Of a DNA stretch of 54,290 nt, positions 17,561 through 24,628 are shown one piece after another; position 1 is the stretch's first letter; each line of letters begins with the position of its first letter. Source of the DNA: an uncultured Geobacteraceae bacterium (GTDB lineage Bacteria > Desulfobacterota > Desulfuromonadia > Geobacterales > Pseudopelobacteraceae); the NCBI GenBank assembly GCA_903845365.1, contig CAIMXI010000225.1:1-54290 (forward strand). The letters run 5' to 3'. The notes under the pieces are model-generated. The model had not been told where the DNA came from. It was given only the letters and a program-made list of their open reading frames with translations, and ran no database searches. The position numbers were made by a program, and so were the translations under genes.

Positions 17561-17877
17561 TATGACCTTATCCCCGCTTGAATGTTTTCAATATCTTGCG
17601 CTGTGTGAAATACCTGGATAATGAAAATAGTCTCTTGCCGTATGGTGTAAATGACGATGTAGGGGAACTCGGTGAAGATTAATTCCCTTGTTCCGTCGAT
17701 TCTGCCGGGTTTACCGCTGGATGGATGTTTTGATAGTTGGGCAAAGGTTCTCTTGATGATCTTCAGCACGGTCTTTGCCGCCGCCGTGGGGTTATCCTGG
17801 GCGATGTAGGATTCAATAAGATCAAGGTTTCTCTGCGCGCCTCGTGTCCATTCTAGCTGCACGCTTTGGCCTCCCAC
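17560..17877 (-). CDS. ParE/RelE-family toxin
   Basis: 105 residues from a GTG at 17877, or about 100 from the GTG at 17862, which fits the family start (VQLEWTRGAQRNLD) better. ParE features are the N-terminal helices (LDLIESYIAQDNPTAAAKTV), the KHPSSGKPGRIDGTRELIF loop and the C-terminal IIQVFHTAQD strand. ParE toxins poison DNA gyrase while RelE members cut mRNA on the ribosome; sequence alone does not settle which applies, but ParE is the closer match. It overlaps the antitoxin gene upstream by up to 25 nt. Confidence 0.88.
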   Translation of the reverse strand: MGGQSVQLEWTRGAQRNLDLIESYIAQDNPTAAAKTVLKIIKRTFAQLSKHPSSGKPGRIDGTRELIFTEFPYIVIYTIRQETIFIIQVFHTAQDIENIQAGIRS

Positions 17878-18104
17878 TTGGCAAGCACGGCTTCATGTGG
17901 GGTTGTCGCACCTGCCTCAACTTCCTTCAATCCTTCCAGTATGCTTTGTACTTGCCATTCATTCAGGTTCAGATAGTTGGTTATGGCTTCCTCGATGACA
18001 AAGGTTTTTGAACGCCGTGTAGCTTTGGCAAGCAGGTCTATGCGGTGTTTCATGTCCGGGGGGAGCCTGAAGGATACGGTGTCTCTTGCGGTTGCTTTTT
18101 GCAT
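17853..18104 (-). CDS. ParD/CopG-type ribbon-helix-helix antitoxin
   Basis: 83 residues. The N-terminus is a ribbon-helix-helix motif (TVSFRLPPDMKHRIDLLA, RSKTFVIEEAITNYL) that binds operator DNA; the C-terminal tail should wrap the toxin. AAGGAGG lies 7 nt before the ATG. It is the first gene of the leftward operon parD-parE-hicB. Antitoxins of this type repress their own promoter together with the toxin. Confidence 0.88.
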   Translation of the reverse strand: MQKATARDTVSFRLPPDMKHRIDLLAKATRRSKTFVIEEAITNYLNLNEWQVQSILEGLKEVEAGATTPHEAVLAKWEAKACS

Positions 18105-18204
18105 GGAGTTACCTCCTTAATGGTTTTGTATAACAGTGCAATACATAAGACCACAAAGAGTGTTATCCGTCAATTCGTTTCCGGTTGCGTTTCCGGTTGC
18201 GCCT

Positions 18205-18227
18205 GCTCCTGCCCGGATTCTTTCACC
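18205..18227 (+). repeat. Dispersed repeat, copy E
   Basis: CTGCTCCTGCCCGGATTCTT followed by TCACC. It lies between parD and the repressor gene. Nearby, GTTATCCGTCAATTCGTTTC (about 18161) is echoed at about 18381 (TTATCCGTCAATTTGTTTC). Confidence 0.75.
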
Positions 18228-18380
18228 GTGGATGCTGTTGGAATCAATAAGGGGGTGTATGGTGAAGTGGTGAAAGGCCGGGGTGAATATGGTTCTTGAT
18301 GCGTCCACGTACCCATCCAGCCGGGAGGGGGAACGGATGAAGGACAAAATATTTTACATTCCTCGACCTGGTACACAACA

Positions 18381-18947
18381 TTATCCGTCAATTTGTTTCA
18401 GTTCCGCTAAAATATCAATACCCATTTCCTTTAATTCGTGAACAATTCTGCCCTGTTTCATAATCAGATCATCAAGTAATTCTTTCTGATTTTCAGCCAT
18501 CCACGAATCAGCCAATGCGCCACCAGCAGTATGAAGATGGTCAATAATTTTTGAGTTATATGCAAGCTCTTCCCGAAGCTTTTCTTCTTTCAGCGATATC
18601 TCTTCCAACGCCTCATCAAGTAACTTTGAAGCAAACTCAGAAATACTTCTATCAGTAATATCTGTATATCCAGACACAGCCATAACAGATTTTATCAGAC
18701 TGATATCGTCACTAGATAATTGAATTTCTAACGCATCCACTTTACCCCTTAACACTGCCACGCTTACACCGAAGTAATCAGCCAGCTTCTTCAACGTTCT
18801 CGTACTTGGTTCACCGATCCCTTTCAAATAGCGATGAATCGCCGGTTGCGTCAATCCGGTATCCCTAGCGACTCCGCTTTGACCTTTCTCCGCAACAGCC
18901 TTTTTAAGCAGTTCCGTTACCATAGGTGGCGTTTTGTTGTCTTCCAT
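18381..18947 (-). CDS. XRE-family repressor of the element
   Basis: 188 residues. An N-terminal Cro/C1 helix-turn-helix (residues about 20-65: SGVARDTGLTQPAIHRYLKG, TLKKLADYFGV) is followed by a long helical region (about 100-185). No LexA/CI-type Ser-Lys peptidase signature is visible, so self-cleavage is unlikely. It is transcribed away from the replication operon, with two identical palindromic sites in the spacer, the usual arrangement of a lysogeny-type master repressor. Release from repression might come from the divergent metallopeptidase or the Rha protein, which is inference. Confidence 0.82.
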   Translation of the reverse strand: MEDNKTPPMVTELLKKAVAEKGQSGVARDTGLTQPAIHRYLKGIGEPSTRTLKKLADYFGVSVAVLRGKVDALEIQLSSDDISLIKSVMAVSGYTDITDRSISEFASKLLDEALEEISLKEEKLREELAYNSKIIDHLHTAGGALADSWMAENQKELLDDLIMKQGRIVHELKEMGIDILAELKQIDG

Positions 18948-18976
18948 TTGTCCCTCTTGTAACAGGATGTTACAGC

Positions 18977-18997
18977 TATCTATACATGTATGTATAA
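18977..18997. promoter_or_regulatory. Operator O1
   Basis: TATCTATACATGTATGTATA, with the palindromic core ATACATGTAT. It is identical to O2 over 21 bp and lies exactly 50 bp from it, about five helical turns, so both would face the same side of the helix. It is the site nearer the repressor gene. Confidence 0.75.
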
Positions 18998-19003
18998 ATT
19001 ATG

Positions 19004-19032
19004 TTGACGTGTAGCAACAGAAAGTATATCTA
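19004..19032 (+). promoter_or_regulatory. Rightward promoter of the replication operon
   Basis: TTGACG (19004-19009), a 17-bp spacer, then TATCTA (19027-19032). The -10 falls inside operator O2, so bound repressor would block it. Transcription would begin about 40 nt before the metallopeptidase ATG. Confidence 0.55.
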
Positions 19033-19047
19033 TACATGTATGTATAA
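19027..19047. promoter_or_regulatory. Operator O2
   Basis: Second copy of TATCTATACATGTATGTATA, overlapping the -10 of the rightward promoter. Confidence 0.75.
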
Positions 19048-19077
19048 GCAATAAAAAACACAAAGGCAAATCCACCC

Positions 19078-19764
19078 ATGACACCACGCCGCCTTGAAAC
19101 CAAATTTGAACTCACATCTGATCGCCGTTATGAAGTCTGTATTCATGAAGCTGCACATGCCGTCATTTATGCTTACGGTGGAACATTTGTTTATTCCGTT
19201 GAAGTTGCTCCGCTCGGTATTTCCGACTTGTCGCTTACTGGCAGGAAAGGCCACATGTACAAAGAAACAATGGGGCTTTGTAGTACGTCAGATGCGCCTT
19301 TTTCGTACTGCCTCCTTTGGAATATTGACGATTGTACATTTGTTGCCGACAAAAAAACTTTCCGCTCTGTAATGAAAAGCTGTGTTGGATGGAGAAAAAG
19401 AAACGAAATCAAGCGACGTATACGAGCACATGTCTGTGGATGTTTGGCCGGACCTGTGGCCGATGCAAAATACCGTGGAAAAACATCGGATGAAATCTAT
19501 CTTGAGTCAGAGTCTGTCTTTTCCGGTACTCCTGATGATGTTTCAATCGCCGAAGCTCTGAGTTGGTTTTTGCCGTCTTGGAAAGAGTTTGATCTACTTA
19601 CCAAAGAAACTGATCGTTTGTTGAGAATGCCTGAAATATGGGAGCGAGTTTTAAAACTGGCTGATGTTCTCAATCATGCAGGAAAAATTGAAGAGGATAT
19701 TCCGTTTTTACCAGAACCCTGTGAATTATGGCCTGTTCAACAATATGGCAAGAGATTCGCTTGA
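19078..19764 (+). CDS. M41-like zinc metallopeptidase
   Basis: 228 residues. HEAAHAV at residues 23-29 gives the zinc-binding HExxH pair. AGPVADAKYRG (about 124-134) and GTPDDVSIAEAL (about 150-161) match the blocks around the third ligand (Asp) of FtsH-type M41 peptidases. There is no AAA ATPase domain and no membrane segment, so it is a free-standing cytoplasmic peptidase. It is the first gene of the operon controlled by the XRE repressor. In elements such as ICEBs1 an unrelated HExxH peptidase (ImmA, family M78) cleaves the repressor; a similar job here is an inference. Codon use and the A+T-rich lead differ little from the neighbours. Confidence 0.8.
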   Translation: MTPRRLETKFELTSDRRYEVCIHEAAHAVIYAYGGTFVYSVEVAPLGISDLSLTGRKGHMYKETMGLCSTSDAPFSYCLLWNIDDCTFVADKKTFRSVMKSCVGWRKRNEIKRRIRAHVCGCLAGPVADAKYRGKTSDEIYLESESVFSGTPDDVSIAEALSWFLPSWKEFDLLTKETDRLLRMPEIWERVLKLADVLNHAGKIEEDIPFLPEPCELWPVQQYGKRFA

Positions 19765-19864
19765 TCTTTCACAGGCCGCGCTTATGGGGATGGTTGAGAT
19801 TGTTGATGAAGTTACAAAGGCACTACACCAAAAGGAGGAAACACCATGTATGCAGCCAGTATGA
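19745..19864 (+). CDS. Possible 39-residue protein
   Basis: An ATG at 19745 inside the end of the metallopeptidase gene opens a frame giving a helical peptide (SLDLSQAALMGMVEIVDEVT) that ends at 19864, overlapping the next start. It fills the gap between the two genes and may couple their translation. No family is recognised, and the SD is weak. Confidence 0.35.
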   Translation: MARDSLDLSQAALMGMVEIVDEVTKALHQKEETPCMQPV

Positions 19865-20667
19865 ACAATATGAATCTTGTCGTTATCCGGGACAACCGGG
19901 CCACAACCACAAGCCTGATCGTCGCAGAGTTTTTCGAGAAACAGCACAAGGATGTTTTGAGAGCCATTGAAAATTTGTTGGTAGATTTGCAGGAAGAAGA
20001 TCGGCGCAATTTTACGCCGATCTCTGTCAACGATTCATACGGTCGAGTTCAACCAGCATACGAGATGACCCGTGACGGTTTCAGTCTGTTGGCTATGGGA
20101 TTCACCGGAAAAAAAGCCCTCGAATGGAAGGTAAAGTTTTTGAAAGCTTTCAATCGGATGGAGGGGGCTCTTTCCGGGAGTATCGTTGAACAGGTTAAAT
20201 CGGCCACTGATGTTTTTCGGCACGTATTCGAGTTGTCAAAAGGTATGAGCAACCGCAAAGCACCTGCTGCCATTGCCGCTAATGCCGCCGCCAAAGAAGC
20301 CACCGGGCTTGATTTGCTGCGGATGATGCAGATCCGGTTCGATGATCGTGATTATGACAACATGACTCTGTTCAACGGCATGGTTCAGCTTATGGCCGCA
20401 GATGGTCTGCTGATCCGGGACACGTTCAAGGGAGTGCTTGACCGGTTGACCATTATCATTTCACCGGAACGCAAGCCGGGTGATATGCGCCTGCCGACTC
20501 CGCTTACCTTTCGCCGCCAGCTTGAACGGATTCGCCCGATGCTTGTCGAACAGGGGATTGAATTTGAATTTGGCCGGCACAGCAACCGGGGAACGATAAT
20601 TGAGATTGAGAAGCAACACAAATCTATAGCAGGAAAAGGAGAAACATCATGTCTGAAAATGAATTGA
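19846..20667 (+). CDS. Rha-type antirepressor with an added winged-helix-like C-terminus
   Basis: 273 residues. Residues about 10-108 are a Rha (phage pRha) domain: VVIRDNRATTTSLIVAEFFE, KQHKDVLRAIENL, PAYEMTRDGFSLLAMGFTG and EWKVKFLKAFNRME. Rha proteins are phage regulators and antirepressors. Residues 173-256 are a second domain (MTLFNGMVQLMAADG ... FRRQLERIRPMLVEQGIEFE ... RGTIIEIEKQ) that closely matches residues 457-540 of the helicase in the same operon. AGGAGG lies 7 nt before the ATG. It overlaps the next gene by 19 nt. Confidence 0.85.
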   Translation: MYAASMNNMNLVVIRDNRATTTSLIVAEFFEKQHKDVLRAIENLLVDLQEEDRRNFTPISVNDSYGRVQPAYEMTRDGFSLLAMGFTGKKALEWKVKFLKAFNRMEGALSGSIVEQVKSATDVFRHVFELSKGMSNRKAPAAIAANAAAKEATGLDLLRMMQIRFDDRDYDNMTLFNGMVQLMAADGLLIRDTFKGVLDRLTIIISPERKPGDMRLPTPLTFRRQLERIRPMLVEQGIEFEFGRHSNRGTIIEIEKQHKSIAGKGETSCLKMN

Positions 20668-20894
20668 ATCGCGCTTTACGGGTTGTCGCAACCGCCGCTG
20701 CTACTACGCAGGATTCGTGGTTGACCGTCAACGAGGCCGCTGAAATTGCCGGGTTCAAGGTGAACACGATGTATACAATGTGCCTCCGCCGGGTACTGCC
20801 TTCGTACAAAATCGGAGAGAAAATGCGCCGGATTAAAAAAACTGACCTTATCGCCTGGCTGGAATCGAACCGGGTTGAAGCGAGAAGAGCGTAA
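20649..20894 (+). CDS. AlpA/excisionase-like HTH protein
   Basis: 81 residues. Residues about 22-72 form a MerR-like winged helix-turn-helix of the helix-turn-helix_17 type (WLTVNEAAEIAGFKVNTMYT, PSYKIGEKMRRIKKTDLIAW). Proteins of this type serve as excisionases (directing the integrase to excise) or as activators of satellite islands, as AlpA does. AAAGGAG lies 7 nt upstream of the ATG. It sits between the Rha and primase genes. Confidence 0.85.
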   Translation: MSENELNRALRVVATAAATTQDSWLTVNEAAEIAGFKVNTMYTMCLRRVLPSYKIGEKMRRIKKTDLIAWLESNRVEARRA

Positions 20895-20908
20895 GAAGGA
20901 GCTGCACC

Positions 20909-21742
20909 GTGGGACTTGATAAAGAAAGCATATTGAAAGCGACTGACATACCCGGTCTTTTGCGTGAGCTGCTTCCGGAGATGAAGCCGGTCGGCACGGA
21001 ACAAGCCCTTGTCTGCTGCACTTATCACGCTGAAAAAAATCCGTCGATGTCGATCAATACCGCCAGTGGTCTGCACAACTGCCGGGGTTGCGGTAAGACC
21101 GGCACAATTTTTGACCTGGTTATGATCGTTAAAGGGTTGGACTTTGCCGGGGCGTGTCAGTTTATGGCTGATCGCGCGGGACTGAAGAATGAAACAGAGA
21201 AGATCAATTTTAAAGTAACCGGCAAGTTTTCCTATCATTATGCAGATGGAACGCTTGCTTATTGGAAAGAACGGATTGAACCCGGCTTCAATGGCCGTCC
21301 AAAGGATTTCTTATTCTTTCATGGGAGTGATATCAAGCCGGGGCAGGGGTTTTATCTGCATAAGGACAAGAAGCCAGCATACAAAGGCCGGGGCGATTGC
21401 CAGCCGCTTCCGTATCGTTTGCCGGGGTTGCTTGCCGCTGCTGCTGATACTTTGGTGTTTGTCCCGGAGGGTGAAAAAAAGTGTGATTTTCTGGTTTCAA
21501 CCTGGGGACTGGTTGCCACCTGCCTTGATTCCGGAGCGCAGACAAAACCTTATCAGTCCTTTGTGGATGCTCTTGCCGGAAAGCATGTGGTGATTCTGCC
21601 GGATAACGACGAGGCCGGGGAGAAATACGCCGCCACAGTTGCCGCTGCACTGTATGGGATTGCCGCCAGCGTGAAGGTGCTACGCCTGCCGGGGTTGGAA
21701 AATAAGCAGGATATTCTTGATTGGGCAGGGGCGAAACTATGA
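20909..21742 (+). CDS. Primase with CHC2 zinc finger and TOPRIM domain
   Basis: 277 residues from a GTG preceded by AAGGAG. The N-terminal zinc finger has VCCTYHAEKNPSMS (Cys36/37, His40) and HNCRGCGKTG (Cys58, Cys61). The TOPRIM fold has the glutamate motif VFVPEGEKKCDFL (about 186-198) and the DxD motif VVILPDNDEAGEKYA (about 228-242). DnaG-type primases make RNA primers, but the helicase-binding C-terminal domain of DnaG is absent, so this is a compact element-borne form. The stop overlaps the helicase start (ATGA), which suggests they are made together and work as a primase-helicase pair. Confidence 0.9.
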   Translation: MGLDKESILKATDIPGLLRELLPEMKPVGTEQALVCCTYHAEKNPSMSINTASGLHNCRGCGKTGTIFDLVMIVKGLDFAGACQFMADRAGLKNETEKINFKVTGKFSYHYADGTLAYWKERIEPGFNGRPKDFLFFHGSDIKPGQGFYLHKDKKPAYKGRGDCQPLPYRLPGLLAAAADTLVFVPEGEKKCDFLVSTWGLVATCLDSGAQTKPYQSFVDALAGKHVVILPDNDEAGEKYAATVAAALYGIAASVKVLRLPGLENKQDILDWAGAKL

Positions 21743-23472
21743 CAGCAAAACACACCCTGCCGGAACTGATTGAACTTGCCGCCACAACTCCGGAATGGAC
21801 ACCCGCGACGAACCGCCCGTCAGCCGGTTCGGAAATTATACCGCCGCCGGTTGCCGCTGATCTTCCAGCCAAACCGCGCAAGGCCGGAAGACCGCGCAAG
21901 AATCAGGGCGATTCTGATTCTGATGATTCACCGGAAACGGCTAAGGTTGTCAGTGAAGGGCGGGGAGGTAAACGGCTGCTGAAGATTTTGGCCGGAATAC
22001 AGGATGAATGGCAACTGTTCTACGACAACACAGGGACATCTTACATCATGTTTTCCGGCTGGGGGCTTGAGCCGTTGGGGAAAAATGGCGCACTGGAAGA
22101 ACGCCTGGCACTGCTGTATTACAAGGCCACCAATGAAACACTTGGGGCTGATGGTTTCCTTGCCGCCGTCAAGGTGCTTGCCGGATATGCGAAAGAACTT
22201 GGTACTGAAATTGAGATGCACACCCGCGCCGGACGACATGACGGACGGATATATTATGACCTGAAAAATGGCCGCGCTTTGTCAATAGGGGCTGACGGAT
22301 GGGTTATTGATTCGCCGCCTACGGTGTATTTCCGTAACTTCCCGGCACAGCAAGCGCAGCCTGACCCTGTGAAAGGTGGTAATCCCTGGCTGTTGTTTGA
22401 GCACGTCAACGTTGCTGAGGAATACCGGCTGATGCTGATGGTCTGGTTGATTGCCGCCTTTGTGCCTAATCTGCCGTTTCCTGCTCTGCTGGTTTCTGGT
22501 AGTCAAGGTTCCGGAAAATCATTCTTCACCGCACTCTGTAAACGGATCATCGACCCGGCTATTGCCGCACTTCAGGACAATCCGAAGCGTGACGAAGATT
22601 TCGACTTGTTGCTTTATAAACACTTTTGCCTCGCCATCGACAACCTTTCCAACTTGCCAGCAGCACGAGCCGACCGAATATGCAGTGCAATCACCGGCTC
22701 TTTCGTTGAAATGCGGATTCTCTTTACCAATCTTGATACAATCGTCATGCCGTGTAATCCGCGCATTATCCTGAATGGTATCAATTCAATCAGTAACCGC
22801 CCTGATCTTCTCGACCGCTCCATTACTATCCAACTGGAACGAATCACCTCGACGAAACGCCGCCTTGAGGATGAAATGAACGAATCCTTTGATGCTGACC
22901 TGCCGCTTATCCTGGGGGGAATTGCTGACACTCTGAGCAAGGCTATTGCCATACATGGCACGGTGAAGCTTTCCAGTTACCCGCGCATGGCTGATTTCTG
23001 CAAGTGGGGTTATGCCGTGGCTGAAGCACTTGGAGGCCGGGGAGCTGAGTTTTTGAAAGCATACGGAGGGAACGCCGCCAAACTTGGTGAAGGGTTGATA
23101 GAGAATAACACCCTTATGAGTGGCCTGGTGCAACTGATGGACTCGGACGGCGTAACACACAAGGGTTCGTTCAAAGAGATCATTGAAAAACTGGCTCTGA
23201 TCGTGACACCTGACCGGACAGATTACAGCTTTCCGACTTCGCACACCTTCAGGAAGCACATGGAACGGTTACGGCCAAACCTGGAAGAGTTGGGTATTAC
23301 ATTTCTGTTACCGAAGAACCACACCAACAAAGGCCAAACGATTGAAATTACCAAACAGCCGCCGCCGGGTAACTGGTCTGCTACTGCCGCCGATGCTTTG
23401 CCGGTTGTAATTCCTGTTACTTCACCGGTTGCTGATGATCTTGTTTTTGATGAAGAGGAGTTGACGCAATGA
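21739..23472 (+). CDS. Element replication helicase (SF3/D5-like P-loop ATPase)
   Basis: 577 residues. Residues about 47-57 hold an AT-hook-like KAGRPRKNQ. The ATPase core has Walker A SGSQGSGKS (about 253-261), Walker B-like LAIDNLSNL and a sensor/Arg finger segment (RIILNGI, RPDLLDRSI). Residues 457-540 form a winged-helix-like domain (NTLMSGLVQLMDSDG ... FRKHMERLRPNLEELGITF ... KGQTIEITKQ) that is shared with the Rha protein. Proteins of this type unwind the element's origin. The start is the ATG overlapping the primase stop; a TTG six codons upstream lies inside the primase gene. Confidence 0.82.
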   Translation: MTAKHTLPELIELAATTPEWTPATNRPSAGSEIIPPPVAADLPAKPRKAGRPRKNQGDSDSDDSPETAKVVSEGRGGKRLLKILAGIQDEWQLFYDNTGTSYIMFSGWGLEPLGKNGALEERLALLYYKATNETLGADGFLAAVKVLAGYAKELGTEIEMHTRAGRHDGRIYYDLKNGRALSIGADGWVIDSPPTVYFRNFPAQQAQPDPVKGGNPWLLFEHVNVAEEYRLMLMVWLIAAFVPNLPFPALLVSGSQGSGKSFFTALCKRIIDPAIAALQDNPKRDEDFDLLLYKHFCLAIDNLSNLPAARADRICSAITGSFVEMRILFTNLDTIVMPCNPRIILNGINSISNRPDLLDRSITIQLERITSTKRRLEDEMNESFDADLPLILGGIADTLSKAIAIHGTVKLSSYPRMADFCKWGYAVAEALGGRGAEFLKAYGGNAAKLGEGLIENNTLMSGLVQLMDSDGVTHKGSFKEIIEKLALIVTPDRTDYSFPTSHTFRKHMERLRPNLEELGITFLLPKNHTNKGQTIEITKQPPPGNWSATAADALPVVIPVTSPVADDLVFDEEELTQ

Positions 23473-23678
23473 GAACCAGAAACAGAATGACCCGGCCTGA
23501 TCTTGATTACTGGAAGGGGAACAATAAGAAAGCTGTAAGACTGCTGTATGCGAAGTCAGACAAAGACTCTGATGCGCTGCTGATTGAGATTACACCGGTT
23601 GACTTATCGGATGCTACACCATGCCCGTTATGCGGGTGCAATACACCAAACCCAAAAGGAGAAACACCATGTCAATGA
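23469..23678 (+). CDS. Small protein with a Cys cluster, unknown
   Basis: 69 residues. It overlaps the helicase stop by 4 nt (ATGA). The C-terminal tail has a CPLCGC cluster plus a later Cys, a possible zinc site. No family is recognised. The next ORF starts inside its 3' end. Confidence 0.5.
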   Translation: MRTRNRMTRPDLDYWKGNNKKAVRLLYAKSDKDSDALLIEITPVDLSDATPCPLCGCNTPNPKGETPCQ

Positions 23679-23851
23679 ATGTCGAAGTAAAAGGAAACAA
23701 GTTGTGTATTGAAATCGACCTGGAGAAACCGACACCTTCAGCTTCAGGTAAAACGCTTGTGGTTGCCAGTACGCGGGGTAACGCCGCCACCACTGCCGAG
23801 GTAGACGGGAAGCCGATTATTATCGGACTTAACGCCTACATCAAGCCGTAA
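23669..23851 (+). CDS. Small acidic protein, unknown
   Basis: 60 residues from the ATG at 23669, chosen because AAAAGGAG lies 6-7 nt upstream. The repeated GNAATTAEVDG and the mixed strand pattern suggest a small beta protein such as a single-stranded-nucleic-acid or partner-binding module. I do not recognise a family. Confidence 0.5.
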   Translation: MSMNVEVKGNKLCIEIDLEKPTPSASGKTLVVASTRGNAATTAEVDGKPIIIGLNAYIKP

Positions 23852-23862
23852 CAGGGTTGACG

Positions 23863-24204
23863 GTGAAGGTTGAATTCTTAAAAGAGTATTCCGCCCGGAC
23901 TGCCGCCGGAGAGACAAGGACGGTCGCAGCCGGAGCCGTCCTTGATCTTTCACCGGATAAGGCCGCTCGCCTTATCACCGCCGGGATTGTCCTGGATGTT
24001 GAATCAGTCCCGTCAATCTGGAAATGGTTTGTCACGTCTGCTGACGGTCTGTTTCAATCCTCTGCGGGAACCATCACCCCGGAAGCATGGAGCATACACA
24101 AAAAACACCGGCAAGCTGCACAAGCCTGTTTCGATAATAAATGCATAGCTGAGGCACGGGTTGAGCTTGGCAAGGCTCTTGACGCTTTGCAGCTTGTCCC
24201 CTGA
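23863..24204 (+). CDS. Hypothetical protein, unknown
   Basis: About 113 residues from the GTG at 23863 (a TTG two codons earlier is also possible), with AGGG upstream. The N-terminal half (FLKEYSARTAAGETRTVAAG, then VLDLSPDKAARLITAGIVLD) resembles the short beta-helix proteins found near head-tail and replication genes. The C-terminal half is helical (AWSIHKKHRQAAQACF ... ARVELGKALDALQ). It is the last gene of the replication operon. Function is unknown. Confidence 0.5.
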   Translation: MKVEFLKEYSARTAAGETRTVAAGAVLDLSPDKAARLITAGIVLDVESVPSIWKWFVTSADGLFQSSAGTITPEAWSIHKKHRQAAQACFDNKCIAEARVELGKALDALQLVP

Positions 24205-24567
24205 TACCTGCCTGATCTTCCCCGCCGCCCCTCTCTCTCATGGAACTTTGAAAATATTATTTACACTCTACCTTTACTACCCATATTACTGAAAAATACT
24301 GAAATTTTCAAAAAAGGCGAATTAAGGCGAAGAAACCCGGACATTTCAGGACTTTACGCAACAAAAACCGGAAATAAGCGGAAATATGGTAAGAAAAGAT
24401 AAGGTTTGCCGAGCTGTACCGGCCTGATTTCAGAAATTCACAAATTGCCTTACATTCCTATGCACAGCCGGGAAGCCTGTACGATTTGACTACACTCAAA
24501 ACGTACATTAGCATCGTACACTTTTTACCTCAATTTTGCGTAAGATTTACATGTACGAAAATAACAA
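24205..24567. other. Gene-free A+T-rich spacer; possible replication origin
   Basis: No gene is seen. It follows the primase-helicase operon and holds paired short repeats (AAGGCGAA twice at about 24313-24332; CGGAAATA twice at about 24368-24386). Near the resolvase it also carries several GTACGA/TCGTACA motifs (24479, 24498, 24512, 24552). The repeats could be origin iterons and the GTAC motifs resolvase sites. This is inference. Confidence 0.4.
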
Positions 24568-24597
24568 TTGACATCCACGAATAAACATTTAAAATGT
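24568..24597 (+). promoter_or_regulatory. Promoter and palindrome of the serine recombinase gene
   Basis: TTGACA (24568-24573), a 16-bp spacer and TAAAAT (24590-24595) make a good sigma-70-type promoter. A perfect palindrome, ACATTTAAAATGT (24585-24597), covers the -10, which suggests self-repression by the recombinase, as in res sites. Confidence 0.65.
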
Positions 24598-24628
24598 AAA
24601 TCGTACACTATATCAAGCAGGAGGTGAA

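Noticed and set aside
14844..18227. Dispersed repeats as integron attC sites
   Set aside because: The copies lack the paired RYYYAAC and GTTRRRY core sites and there is no integron-type integrase.
18117..18391. Open frames of 73-84 codons between parD and the repressor
   Set aside because: No ribosome-binding sites, overlapping frames on both strands, and repeat-derived sequence in the middle.
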